From the NCBI RefSeq assembly GCF_014649535.1, contig NZ_BMTF01000016.1, positions 62,001-126,000 of the forward strand: a DNA stretch of 64,000 nucleotides, in the 5' to 3' direction. Positions 42,879 to 52,747 of this stretch are shown piece by piece; the first letter of the stretch is position 1, and each line of letters starts with the position of its first letter. Position numbers and translations under genes: made by a program. The stretch is from Streptomyces gelaticus (GTDB lineage Bacteria > Actinomycetota > Actinomycetes > Streptomycetales > Streptomycetaceae). The notes beneath the pieces are model-generated. The model ran no database searches, was not told the DNA's origin, and saw nothing but the letters and a program-made list of their open reading frames with translations.

Positions 42879-43361
42879 ATGACGTTCAAGGTTGGCGACA
42901 CCGTGGTCTATCCCCATCACGGGGCCGCGCTGATCGAGGCTATCGAAACTCGCCAGATCAAAGGCGTGGACAAGACCTACTTGGTGCTCAAGGTCGCCCA
43001 GGGCGACTTGACGGTTCGTGTGCCGGCGGACAATGCGGAGTTCGTGGGTGTGCGCGATGTGGTCGGGCAGGAGGGGCTGGACCGGGTCTTCGAGGTGCTT
43101 CGCGCACCGTACGCCGAAGAGCCGACGAACTGGTCCCGGCGCTACAAGGCTAATCTCGAGAAGCTCGCCTCCGGCGATGTCATCAAGGTCGCCGAAGTGG
43201 TTCGCGACCTGTGGCGTCGTGAGCGCGAGCGTGGACTCTCCGCAGGTGAGAAGCGCATGCTCGCCAAGGCTCGCCAGATCCTGGTGAGCGAGCTCGCTCT
43301 CGCGGAGAACACGAACGAAGACAAGGCCGAGGCTCTGCTCGACGAGGTTCTCGCGTCCTGA
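42879..43361 (+). CDS. carD: CarD-family RNA polymerase-binding transcription factor
   Basis: A 160-residue essential-type factor. The N-terminal Tudor-like RNA-polymerase interaction domain starts FKVGDTVVYPHHGAALIEAI (residues 3-60). The C-terminal helical DNA-binding domain includes VRDLWRRERERGLSAGEKRM. CarD stabilises RNAP open complexes at rRNA and many other promoters. It starts at ATG 42879 behind GGAAGGGG. It precedes ispD, the usual actinobacterial order. Confidence 0.96.
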   Translation: MTFKVGDTVVYPHHGAALIEAIETRQIKGVDKTYLVLKVAQGDLTVRVPADNAEFVGVRDVVGQEGLDRVFEVLRAPYAEEPTNWSRRYKANLEKLASGDVIKVAEVVRDLWRRERERGLSAGEKRMLAKARQILVSELALAENTNEDKAEALLDEVLAS

Positions 43362-43714
43362 ACCGGCTCGTGCCGGTCGTAATCAATGTGCCGCGGTGCC
43401 CGCTGACAGCCGTATTCACGGTTTGTCGTCGGGCGCCGCGGCATGTCTGAATCAGGCCGCGGCGTGTCTCAATTCTGACGCGGCCTGTCCGGAATACGTC
43501 TCGACTCACCGATGCGTTGGCCTCATCGGTGATACCCCCGATACGTTGCTCGCGATCTTGTGTAGCCGATCCCGAGCGGCCGGTGCGGCTTGTCCGAATC
43601 GACCGGATGTCACGGAAAGGGCCCGGTCGAGTCACGGCTTGGCGCCCAGCTCGCTTGTGGCCATACCCATGTCGGCTGTGGAAACAAACATGCCGAACCT
43701 TCGGAGTGCAACCG
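43362..43714. other. carD-ispD intergenic region with imperfect repeats
   Basis: About 350 bp without a supported gene. Around 43437-43500, three imperfect copies of GCGGCNTGTCTNAAT occur with about 20-26 bp spacing (GCGGCATGTCTGAAT, GCGGCGTGTCTCAAT, GCGGCCTGTCCGGAAT). The right part (GTGGAAACAAACATGCCG) may hold the ispD promoter or leader. Only short frames occur. Confidence 0.5.
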
Positions 43715-44461
43715 ATGTCTGATCAATCGCGTCCCCACCGCACCGCCGCCGTGATTCCCGCGGCCGGCCGCGGCGTACGGCTCGGTCCGGGTGCCCCCAA
43801 GGCGCTCCGCGCGCTGAGCGGGACGCCCATGCTCATCCACGCGGTCCGGGCCATGGCGGCGTCCCGTTCCGTCTCCCTGGTCGTCGTCGTAGCGCCGCCG
43901 GACGGCGCCGCCGAGGTCAAGAACCTGCTCGACGAACACGCCCTGCCCGAGCGCACCGACTACCTCGTCGTGCCCGGTGGCGACACCCGCCAGGAGTCCG
44001 TGCGGCTCGGCCTCGACGCGCTGCCGGAGGGCATCTCCGCGGTTCTCGTCCATGACGCGGCGCGCCCGCTGGTGCCGGTCGACACGGTGGACGCGGTGAT
44101 CGAGGCGGTGCGCGACGGAGCGCCCGCCGTCGTCCCCGCGCTGCCGCTGGCCGACACCGTCAAGGAGGTCGAGCCCGGTGCGCCGGGGGAGCCGGAGCCG
44201 GTGCTCGGGACGCCCGTACGGGCCAGGCTGCGTGCCGTGCAGACCCCGCAGGGCTTCGACCGCGACACGCTCGTCCGGGCGCACGCCGCCGTCGCCGTCA
44301 GTGGCGAGGGCGCGACGGACGACGCGGGCATGGTGGAGCAGCTCGGGGCGCCCGTCGTGGTCGTCCCCGGACACGAAGAGGCGTTCAAGGTGACCCGGCC
44401 GCTGGATCTGGTGCTGGCCGAGGCGGTACTCGCACGCAGGAGGGCGAACGATGGCTTCTGA
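43715..44461 (+). CDS. ispD: 2-C-methyl-D-erythritol 4-phosphate cytidylyltransferase
   Basis: A 248-residue enzyme of the non-mevalonate isoprenoid route; it forms CDP-ME from MEP and CTP. The nucleotide site AAVIPAAGRGVRLGPGAPKA is at about 11-30, with the catalytic Arg and Lys. VLVHDAARPLV and VQTPQGFDRD are family motifs. ATG 43715 fits the family start. It overlaps ispF by 11 bases, so IspD and IspF are made together. Confidence 0.95.
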   Translation: MSDQSRPHRTAAVIPAAGRGVRLGPGAPKALRALSGTPMLIHAVRAMAASRSVSLVVVVAPPDGAAEVKNLLDEHALPERTDYLVVPGGDTRQESVRLGLDALPEGISAVLVHDAARPLVPVDTVDAVIEAVRDGAPAVVPALPLADTVKEVEPGAPGEPEPVLGTPVRARLRAVQTPQGFDRDTLVRAHAAVAVSGEGATDDAGMVEQLGAPVVVVPGHEEAFKVTRPLDLVLAEAVLARRRANDGF

Positions 44462-44987
44462 GGCTTCCGGGGTTTTTGGACGACCCGCTCCCGGGGAACG
44501 GACCGGGCCGGTGATCCCGCAGGTCGGGATCGGCACCGACATCCACGCCTTCGAAGAGGGCCGCGAGCTGTGGTGCGCGGGGCTGCTCTGGGAGGGCGAG
44601 GGACCCGGCCTGGCCGGGCACTCGGACGCCGATGTCGTCGCGCACGCCGCGTGCAACGCGCTCTTCTCGGCCGCCGGGCTCGGCGACCTCGGGCAGCACT
44701 TCGGCACCGGGCGGCCCGAGTGGTCCGGCGCCGCCGGTGTGACCCTGCTGACCGAGGCGGCGCGCATCGTGCGGGCCGAAGGCTTCGAGATCGGCAATGT
44801 CGCCGTCCAGGTCGTCGGCGTACGGCCGAAGATCGGCAAGCGGCGCGACGAGGCCCAGAAGGTGCTGTCGGCCGCCGTGGGGGCGCCCGTCTCGCTCTCC
44901 GCCGCCACCTCCGACGGGCTCGGCTTCACCGGACGGGGCGAGGGCCTTGCCGGGATCGCGACCGCGCTGGTCTACCGCACCGGCTGA
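44451..44987 (+). CDS. ispF: 2-C-methyl-D-erythritol 2,4-cyclodiphosphate synthase
   Basis: A 178-residue enzyme that closes CDP-ME 2-phosphate into MEcPP, two steps after IspD. The metal-binding pair in VGIGTDIHAF (Asp and His) and the HSDADVVAHA motif are visible, as are QVVGVRPKI and ATSDGLGFTGRGEG. The first about 22 residues are extra. The start overlaps the end of ispD. Confidence 0.95.
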   Translation: MASEASGVFGRPAPGERTGPVIPQVGIGTDIHAFEEGRELWCAGLLWEGEGPGLAGHSDADVVAHAACNALFSAAGLGDLGQHFGTGRPEWSGAAGVTLLTEAARIVRAEGFEIGNVAVQVVGVRPKIGKRRDEAQKVLSAAVGAPVSLSAATSDGLGFTGRGEGLAGIATALVYRTG

Positions 44988-45154
44988 CCCGGCACGGCCC
45001 CGACCTGCCGCCCGCGGCCCGCGCCCGGCTGCCCCTCACGCGGTACGCCGCCCGCCTTGACCCTTCCGGTGGGCCGGACCGGGAAGCGGTAGCACGGGAA
45101 CGGGGTTGGGGTACGGGTAGAGGCACCACCGATCCCCCCGGGAGGACGTACGCC

Positions 45155-45559
45155 ATGACCGCCGCACTCTCCGAAGAGCTCCAGGCGCTCCTCGACAGCC
45201 CCGTCTTCGTCACCCTCGCCACCATCCAGCCGGACGGCAGCCCCCAGCTCTCCCCGGTCTGGGCCAAGCGCGACGGCGACGACGTGCTCATCTCGACGAC
45301 GGTCGGCCGCCGCAAGGAGAAGAACCTGCGCCGCGACCCGCGGGTCACCGTCGTCGTGCAGCCCTTCGCCGCCCCGTACACCTACGCCGAGATCCGCGGC
45401 ACCGCCGTCCTGACCACCGAGGGCGGCGAGGAGCTCATCGACGAGCTGTCCGTGAAGTACACCGGCAAGAAGTACGCGGAGTTCAACCCCGCCTCCGCCG
45501 ACGACTCCCAGCGCGTGGTCGTCCGGATCACCCCGCGCAAGGTCGTCGGAAGCATCTGA
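45155..45559 (+). CDS. PPOX-class F420-dependent oxidoreductase-like protein
   Basis: A 134-residue split-barrel protein of the pyridoxamine-phosphate-oxidase-like (FDOR-B) group. FVTLATIQPDGSPQLSPVW and STTVGRRKEKNLRRDPRVTV form the cofactor-binding barrel. Members use F420 or flavin to reduce varied substrates. ATG 45155 follows GGGAGGAC. It lies between ispF and cysS without obvious functional link. Confidence 0.85.
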   Translation: MTAALSEELQALLDSPVFVTLATIQPDGSPQLSPVWAKRDGDDVLISTTVGRRKEKNLRRDPRVTVVVQPFAAPYTYAEIRGTAVLTTEGGEELIDELSVKYTGKKYAEFNPASADDSQRVVVRITPRKVVGSI

Positions 45560-45641
45560 GACGCCCCGCTGACGAAGACTCGTCCCCCGCGATCCCCCAA
45601 GGGGTCGCGGGGCACTGGTGCGCGCCCACTACCCTTGAGGC

Positions 45642-47045
45642 GTGACTATTCGCCTGTACGACACCAGCGCCCGGCAGATCCGTGACTTCGTACCGCTCAC
45701 AGCGGGCTGTGTCTCGATCTACCTCTGTGGCGCGACCGTCCAGGCCGCCCCGCACATCGGGCACATCCGGTCCGGGCTGAACTTCGACATCATGCGCCGG
45801 TGGTTCGCGTACCGCGGCTACGACGTCACGTTCGTCCGGAACGTCACCGACATCGACGACAAGATCATCGCGAAGTCGGCCGAGCAGGGCCGCCCGTGGT
45901 GGGGGATCGGGTACGAGAACGAGCGGGCGTTCAACGCCGGCTACGACGCGCTCGGCTGCCTCCCGCCCACCTGCGAACCCCGTGCCACCGGCCATGTCCC
46001 CGAGATGATCGAGATGATGCGGGGCCTGATCGAGCGCGGCCACGCCTACGCGGCCGACGGCAACGTCTACTTCGACGTGCGCTCGTTCCCCGGCTACCTG
46101 GAGCTCTCCAACCAGGACCTGGACGATCTGCGCCAGCCGTCCGGCGAGGGCGAGACCGGCAAGCGCGACCAGCGCGACTTCGCGATGTGGAAGGCGACCA
46201 GGCCCGGCGAGCCCAGCTGGGAGACCCCGTGGGGCCGCGGCCGTCCCGGCTGGCACCTGGAGTGCTCCGCCATGGCGCACAAGTACCTCGGCGCCGCCTT
46301 CGACATCCACGGCGGCGGCATCGACCTGATCTTCCCGCACCACGAGAACGAGATCGCCCAGGCCAAGGCGTACGGCGACGAGTTCGCGAAGTACTGGGTG
46401 CACAACGGTTGGGTCACCATGTCCGGCGAGAAGATGTCGAAGTCGCTGGGCAACTCCGTGCTGGTCAGCGAGATGGTCAAGGTCTGGCGCCCGATCGTGC
46501 TGCGCTACTACCTCGGCACCCCGCACTACCGGTCGATGATCGAGTACAGCGAGGAGGCCCTGCGCGAGGCCGAGTCCGCCTTCGCGCGGATCGAGGGCTT
46601 CGTACAGCGCGTCACCGAGAAGGCGGGCGAGACGGTCGAGCCCGCCGCCGAGGTGCCGCCGGCCTTCGCCGAGGCGATGGACGACGACCTGGGCGTCCCG
46701 CAGGCGCTCGCGATCGTCCACACCACGGTCCGCCAGGGCAACTCCGCCTTGGCCGCCGACGACAAGGAAGCCGCCGTCGCCCGGCTCGCGGAGGTCCGCG
46801 CGATGCTCGGCGTCCTCGGCCTCGACCCGCTCGACGAGCACTGGGCGGGCGGGAGCGACCGCGGCGACGATCTGCACGGCGTCGTCGACACGCTCGTAAG
46901 CCTCGTGCTCGACCAGCGCCAGTCGGCCCGCGAGCGCAAGGACTGGCCCGCCGCCGACGCCATCCGCGACCAGCTCAACCAGTCCGGACTCGTCATCGAG
47001 GACAGCCCCACCGGACCGCGGTGGACACTCGGCCCGCGCCAGTAG
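45642..47045 (+). CDS. cysS: cysteinyl-tRNA synthetase
   Basis: A 467-residue class I aminoacyl-tRNA synthetase. HIGH is at 38-41 (APHIGHIRSG), the zinc-binding Cys29 is in YLCGATV, and KMSKS occurs in GEKMSKSLGN at about 264-268. Full-length catalytic, DALR and anticodon-binding regions are present. The enzyme is cytoplasmic and presumably essential. It starts at GTG 45642 (MTIRLYDTSARQ). MshC-type ligases are related, but length and synteny favour CysS. Confidence 0.94.
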   Translation: MTIRLYDTSARQIRDFVPLTAGCVSIYLCGATVQAAPHIGHIRSGLNFDIMRRWFAYRGYDVTFVRNVTDIDDKIIAKSAEQGRPWWGIGYENERAFNAGYDALGCLPPTCEPRATGHVPEMIEMMRGLIERGHAYAADGNVYFDVRSFPGYLELSNQDLDDLRQPSGEGETGKRDQRDFAMWKATRPGEPSWETPWGRGRPGWHLECSAMAHKYLGAAFDIHGGGIDLIFPHHENEIAQAKAYGDEFAKYWVHNGWVTMSGEKMSKSLGNSVLVSEMVKVWRPIVLRYYLGTPHYRSMIEYSEEALREAESAFARIEGFVQRVTEKAGETVEPAAEVPPAFAEAMDDDLGVPQALAIVHTTVRQGNSALAADDKEAAVARLAEVRAMLGVLGLDPLDEHWAGGSDRGDDLHGVVDTLVSLVLDQRQSARERKDWPAADAIRDQLNQSGLVIEDSPTGPRWTLGPRQ

Positions 47046-47128
47046 TCCCCACCATGTGCCGCCCGGCGTTCCGGGCGGCACACTTCACTTACGTACGCAT
47101 GTCTGAGAAGAAACGAAACAGGTAGGTC

Positions 47129-48085
47129 ATGGCCGGGAACAGCCAGCGCAGGAACCGCCGCACGTCCAACAAGAAGGGCGCGCAGGTCGGCAGCGGTGGG
47201 CAGCGACGCCGTGGCCTCGAAGGCAAGGGCCCGACGCCGCCCGCCTCCGCCCGCAAGGGACACAAGAAGAACCGCATCGCCAACGCCCAGGCCAAGCAGG
47301 CCGCGGCCCGCCGCCCCGCCCCGCGGCGCGGCGGAGTCAAGGGCACGTCCGAGATGGTCGTCGGCCGCAACCCCGTCTACGAGGCCCTGCGCGACGGTGT
47401 CCCCGCGACGACCCTGTACGTCCAGCAGTACATCGACAACGACGAGCGGGTCCGCGACGCGCTCCAGCTCGCCGGTGCGCGCGGCAACATCAACCTGATG
47501 GAGGCCCCGCGCCCCGAACTGGACCGGATGACGAACGGCCTGAACCACCAGGGCCTCGTCCTCCAGGTCCCGCCGTACGAGTACGCGCACCCGGAGGACC
47601 TCACCGCCGCCGCCCACGACAACGGCGAGGACCCGCTGATCGTCGCCCTCGACGGTGTCACCGACCCGCGCAACCTGGGCGCGATCGTCCGCTCCGTCTC
47701 CGCCTTCGGCGGCCACGGCGTGGTCGTGCCCGAGCGGCGCGCGGCCGGGATGACGGCGGGCGCCTGGAAGTCCTCGGCCGGTACGGCGGCCCGTACGCCG
47801 GTCTCCCGGGTGACGAACCTGACCCGCGCCCTGGAGGGCTACCAGAAGGCCGGCCTCACGGTCGTCGGCCTCGCCGCCGACGGCGAGCACACCGTCGAGG
47901 ACCTGGAGGAGCTCGCCGGGCCCGTCGTCATCGTCATCGGCAGCGAGGGCAAGGGCCTCGGCCGCCTCGTCGGCGAGACCTGCGACTACCGGGTCCGCAT
48001 CTCGATGCCGGGCGGCGCGGAGTCGCTGAACGCGGGCGTCGCGGCCGGGATCGTCCTGTACGAGGTCGCGCGGCGCCGGGCCTGA
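47129..48085 (+). CDS. rlmB: 23S rRNA (guanosine-2251-2'-O)-methyltransferase
   Basis: A 318-residue SpoU/TrmH-type (SPOUT) methyltransferase. A basic N-terminal extension (RRNRRTSNKKGAQ) and a substrate-binding domain (VVGRNPVYEALRDG) are followed by SPOUT motifs 1 (DPRNLGAIVRSVSAFGGHG), 2 (VIVIGSEGKGLGRL) and 3 (ISMPGGAESLNAGVAAGIVL). It modifies G2251 in the ribosomal P loop. It lies 83 bp downstream of cysS, likely co-transcribed. Confidence 0.93.
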   Translation: MAGNSQRRNRRTSNKKGAQVGSGGQRRRGLEGKGPTPPASARKGHKKNRIANAQAKQAAARRPAPRRGGVKGTSEMVVGRNPVYEALRDGVPATTLYVQQYIDNDERVRDALQLAGARGNINLMEAPRPELDRMTNGLNHQGLVLQVPPYEYAHPEDLTAAAHDNGEDPLIVALDGVTDPRNLGAIVRSVSAFGGHGVVVPERRAAGMTAGAWKSSAGTAARTPVSRVTNLTRALEGYQKAGLTVVGLAADGEHTVEDLEELAGPVVIVIGSEGKGLGRLVGETCDYRVRISMPGGAESLNAGVAAGIVLYEVARRRA

Positions 48086-48200
48086 AGTCCACCCGGCCGG
48101 GGGCGGCCGACCGGAGGCGCCCCCCGGCCGGACCCATTGACGGGTCTCGGACACATCGGGCCCGTCAAGGCAGTGTCCTAAACACACATCACTCGGTTAG

Positions 48201-49811
48201 ATGAGTGTGGACACCAGAACGCCTCGGTTCGACGAACAACCTGCCCTGAGCATGACCAAGGTGGACTGCGACCCTGCGCAGGTCATCGTCAACCACGCCA
48301 GCTTCCGGGTGCAGCTGGCCCCCGGTCAGCGCCCGCGGCTGCGCGCCCCGGCCCCCGCCGGCGCCCCCAGGATCCCCGCCATGAGCGGCGCAGGAGCGGC
48401 CCGCGGCAGGCGCTCGCCCGTCGTGTGGAGCGGCAGGTCCGCCCCCGGCGACCCCGGCGCCACCGGGCTCCTCCAGGCCGTGCGGAACTCCACCGCAGGC
48501 CGCCCGGACGCCGGGTACGGCCCCTACGCGGCCCCGGAGTTCGACGCCGGACCCGGCACGGCCGGCACCCAGCTCATCGACCTCCTCGAAGAGACCCGGC
48601 CCAACCCCGTCGTCACCGCCCCCCACCAGCCGGGCCGCTACGACGGCGGACCGCTGCTGCCGCCCATGCGCCAGGCGGTCGGTGCCTACGACTCGGCCGA
48701 CAGCGCCCCGTACGCACACGACGGGTACGACGAGGACGGCTTCGACGAGGAGACCGGGGCCCGCGGCGAGCGCCAGGGCAACGACTCCGTACGGCACGCG
48801 TACTACCCCGGACGCCGGATGAACCTCGGCGTCGTGCTGCTGCCCCTGCGGGTCTTCCTCGGCTTCATCTCCATCTACGCCGGCATGGGCAAGCTCTGCG
48901 ACCCCGTCTACTTCGACGGCGGCGACCGCGGCTCCATGGTCAAGTGGCTGACCTCGCTGCACCCCTGGGCGCTGGCCGAGCCGCTGCGCGACTTCGCGCT
49001 CTCGCACCCCGTCGGCGCCGGACTCACCGTCGCCTTCCTCCAGGTCGTCGTCGGTGTCCTCACCGTCCTCGGCCTCTGGCAGCGGGTCGCCGCCTCGGTC
49101 GGCGCGCTGCTGTCCGCCGCCCTGCTGGTCACCGTGAGCTGGCGCACCGTCGCCGCCTACGACGCGCCCGACATCATCTACCTCGCCGCCTGGAGCCCGC
49201 TGATCATCGCGGGCGCGCCCGTCTGCTCCGTCGACGGACGGCTCGCCGGTGAGGCCTGGCGCAGGCTCGGCCCGCGCTCGGCGATCTGGGACCTGCGCCG
49301 CCGGGTGCTGCGCCGGGGCGCCGTCGTCGCCTCCGTCGTCGTCGGTCTCACCCTGCTCGTGGGCTCCGTGCTCGGCGGCGCGGTCCGCTCCTCCGAGGTC
49401 GTCACCGTGCCCGGCCCGAACGGCGACCCGACCAACCAGCTCCCCGGCTCCCCGCTCCCGCAGGAGTCCCGCAGCGGCGGGGCCTCGCACACGCCGGAGG
49501 GGCGGCGCCCCGCGCCGTCCCGCAGCACCGCCTCCACGACGCCCTCCACCGCACCGTCCACGCCTGCCGCGGGCACCGTGCGCGAGTCCGGCCAGGCGGC
49601 CGGCGCCGGCCAGCCCAGCCAGACCCAGGGCACCGGCCGGCAGATCCCGCAGCAGACGGCCCCGCAGCCGCCCCCGTCCGGCAGCTCCGGCCCGTCGTCC
49701 TCCGGCACCACCGGCACGGGCGGCGGCCCCTCCGGCGGGTCGGACGGCGGCGGCTCCACCGGCGGCACGTCCGGCGGCGGGCAGAACCCCATCGGCGGCC
49801 TGCTCGGCTGA
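48201..49811 (+). CDS. DoxX family membrane protein with long N- and C-terminal extensions
   Basis: A 536-residue protein. The N-terminal 200 residues are hydrophilic and Pro/Gly/Arg-rich. A DoxX/SURF4-like four-helix membrane domain occupies about 205-350 (NLGVVLLPLRVFLGFISIYA, PVGAGLTVAFLQVVVGVLTVLG), followed by one more hydrophobic segment near 375-395. The C-terminal 140 residues are Ser/Pro/Gly-rich and disordered, probably outside the membrane. DoxX-like proteins are linked to redox complexes, but the role here is unknown. It starts at ATG 48201. Confidence 0.83.
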   Translation: MSVDTRTPRFDEQPALSMTKVDCDPAQVIVNHASFRVQLAPGQRPRLRAPAPAGAPRIPAMSGAGAARGRRSPVVWSGRSAPGDPGATGLLQAVRNSTAGRPDAGYGPYAAPEFDAGPGTAGTQLIDLLEETRPNPVVTAPHQPGRYDGGPLLPPMRQAVGAYDSADSAPYAHDGYDEDGFDEETGARGERQGNDSVRHAYYPGRRMNLGVVLLPLRVFLGFISIYAGMGKLCDPVYFDGGDRGSMVKWLTSLHPWALAEPLRDFALSHPVGAGLTVAFLQVVVGVLTVLGLWQRVAASVGALLSAALLVTVSWRTVAAYDAPDIIYLAAWSPLIIAGAPVCSVDGRLAGEAWRRLGPRSAIWDLRRRVLRRGAVVASVVVGLTLLVGSVLGGAVRSSEVVTVPGPNGDPTNQLPGSPLPQESRSGGASHTPEGRRPAPSRSTASTTPSTAPSTPAAGTVRESGQAAGAGQPSQTQGTGRQIPQQTAPQPPPSGSSGPSSSGTTGTGGGPSGGSDGGGSTGGTSGGGQNPIGGLLG

Positions 49812-49835
49812 GCCGTCGGCCCGGCCCATGGCGAA

Positions 49836-49873
49836 GGGGCGGTCACCGGTACGAACCGGGTGACCGCCCCTTT
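49836..49873. terminator. bidirectional terminator hairpin
   Basis: The 12-bp arms GGGGCGGTCACC (49836-49847) and GGTGACCGCCCC (49859-49870) are followed by TTTCT. They lie between the DoxX gene and the convergent nucleotidyltransferase gene. Confidence 0.87.
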
Positions 49874-49894
49874 CTCGTCCTGCCGGGGTCTCTC

Positions 49895-50605
49895 CTACTG
49901 GCCGTCCAGTTCCTTGGCTGCCTCGGTGAGGTCCTTCGCCGTGTCGATGGCCCGCCAGTACGCGCCGTGCGGGAGCGGGTAGCCGGCCAGCCTGCGTTCG
50001 CGGGCCAGCCGGGGGAACGTCGTCCGCTCGTGGTCGCCCCGGTCGGGCAGCAGCGTCGTGAACTCCGGGGAGAAGACGTACACACCGGCGTTGATCAGGT
50101 ACGGCGAGGGCGGCGACTCGATGAAGTCGGTGATGTGCCCGAACGCGTCCGTCTCCACGGCACCCCACGGGATACGGGGACGGGCCAGGGCCAGCGTGGC
50201 GGTCGCATCGCGCTCGGTGTGGAACGCGGCCATCTCGCGCAGGGAGAAGCGCGTCCAGATGTCGCCGTTGGTGGCGTACCAGGGCTGCCCGGGATCGGGC
50301 AGCCGGGCGGCGGCGTACTTCAGCCCGCCGCCGCGGCCCAGCGGCTCCGACTCCACGACGGTCGTCACGCGCAGCGGCAGCACCGCCGAGTCCAGCCACT
50401 CCTGCAGCACCTCGGCCAGATGACCGCATGACACCACGGCGTCGGTCACGCCTTCGGCGGCCAGCCAGGAAAGCTGGTGGCCGATGATCGGAGTCCCGGT
50501 GCCCGGGATCTCGACCATCGGCTTGGGGCGGTCGTCGGTGTACGGGCGCAGACGCGATCCCTGGCCACCCGCCAGAACCACGGCCTGCGTCGGAAACGTA
50601 TGCAT
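49895..50605 (-). CDS. nucleotidyltransferase family protein (sugar-1-phosphate type)
   Basis: A 236-residue NTP_transferase enzyme. The nucleotide loop VVLAGGQGSRLRPYT and DRPKPMVEIPGTGTPII are at the N terminus, and an Asp pair (YATNGDIWTRF) would bind metal. Its length matches catalytic domains of mannose- or glucose-1-phosphate nucleotidyltransferases without a C-terminal beta-helix. The sugar is unknown. ATG 50605 is chosen (MHTFPTQAVV); ATG 50614 is possible. Confidence 0.86.
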   Translation of the reverse strand: MHTFPTQAVVLAGGQGSRLRPYTDDRPKPMVEIPGTGTPIIGHQLSWLAAEGVTDAVVSCGHLAEVLQEWLDSAVLPLRVTTVVESEPLGRGGGLKYAAARLPDPGQPWYATNGDIWTRFSLREMAAFHTERDATATLALARPRIPWGAVETDAFGHITDFIESPPSPYLINAGVYVFSPEFTTLLPDRGDHERTTFPRLARERRLAGYPLPHGAYWRAIDTAKDLTEAAKELDGQ

Positions 50606-50639
50606 GCCAGGCACGATATGCGGTGCCCGGAGCGGCCGG

Positions 50640-51053
50640 TCAGCTGAACCGGGCGACGCCCGAGGCGAAGGACGTGTCGCAGACGGGGCGCGAGAACCGG
50701 TGGGCGTGCGTGGGGCCGTACTTCTCGACGGCCGCGCGGCCCAGGGCCCTGGCGATCGACATGCAGTGCCGGGCGAGCGAGGGGTGCCCCTCGACGGAGC
50801 GCTGGAGGTCCGTCAGCGCGACGCCCGGGTCCTTCTCGCGGAGCTCCAGCAGCAGCCGGTCGCGGAGGGCGTCCTGCGGGGTGCGCGTCTTGGCGCGCTC
50901 GGAGATGTCGTGAGCCGACGCGGTCAGGACCTGCGGCTCGGAGTTGTGCGCTGCCCACGGCACGCTGGTGACGGCGAGGGTCCCGGAGAGGACCATCACG
51001 ACGGGCAGAACGAAGGCGAGGGATCGGCCGATGCGGCGCGCGGTGTGGGTCAC
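50640..51053 (-). CDS. hypothetical exported protein
   Basis: A 137-residue protein with an N-terminal signal or anchor (ARRIGRSLAFVLPVVMVLSGTL), then a mature region with LRDRLLLELREKDPGVAL and two Cys (HCMSIARALG, SRPVCDTSF) that could form a disulfide. I do not recognise a functional family. GTG 51053 is chosen because the signal starts there. It is 34 bp upstream of the nucleotidyltransferase gene on the same strand, so a shared transcript is possible. Confidence 0.7.
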   Translation of the reverse strand: MTHTARRIGRSLAFVLPVVMVLSGTLAVTSVPWAAHNSEPQVLTASAHDISERAKTRTPQDALRDRLLLELREKDPGVALTDLQRSVEGHPSLARHCMSIARALGRAAVEKYGPTHAHRFSRPVCDTSFASGVARFS

Positions 51054-51275
51054 GCAGCGAGCGTAGCGGGCAGTAATGACAGGGCGACATTTCGTCACCC
51101 TTGAGGGGGATGGTTCGAGGGTGCCTTTCGAATCCGGTGTTGACGAACGGCGGTGAAACGACCGGTGTGCCGGGGCTCCGGCGCCGTACGGATCCAAACC
51201 CGCTCGGGCCCCATGACGCGCGAACGGCCCCGCACGCGGAAGCGTGGGGGCCGCTGTGGCGCGGTGGGCGGGGCG

Positions 51276-52412
<1,137 letters not shown>

Positions 52413-52592
52413 GCTGGATCTTCTCCTCCACCGGCAGGAACGTGCCGGACGATCCGAGTGACGGGAGTGGTCTGGTCCACTTGAGTGAACCTTCAGCGAC
52501 GCTACCTGGCCATTTGGAATCTGTCAGTAGTTCAAAGGGAGCGAAATTTTGGGACCGCGCAGGGTGCAGTGTTGGTTACACTGCTCCGACAT

Positions 52593-52666
52593 GCCTCCTT
52601 AGCTCAGCTGGCCAGAGCAACGCACTTGTAATGCGTAGGTCGTCGGTTCGAATCCGACAGGGGGCT
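52593..52666 (+). tRNA. tRNA-Thr (anticodon UGU)
   Basis: A 74-base cloverleaf: acceptor stem GCCTCCT pairs with AGGGGGC, the D-arm is AGCTCAGCTGG, and the anticodon stem ACGCA/TGCGT encloses CTTGTAA with anticodon TGT at 52627-52629. The T-arm is GTCGG-TTCGAAT-CCGAC. The CCA is not encoded. Confidence 0.95.
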
Positions 52667-52674
52667 CAGGGGAA

Positions 52675-52707
52675 CCCCGGCTCGGACAGCGTCCGAGCCG
52701 GGGTTTT
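52675..52707 (+). terminator. rho-independent terminator after tRNA-Thr
   Basis: The perfect 13-bp stem CCCCGGCTCGGAC (52675-52687) / GTCCGAGCCGGGG (52691-52703) has a 3-base loop and is followed by TTTT. Confidence 0.93.
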
Positions 52708-52747
52708 GTCGTTCGGGCTCCGGTGCTTCGGGCTCCGTTGCTTCGGG

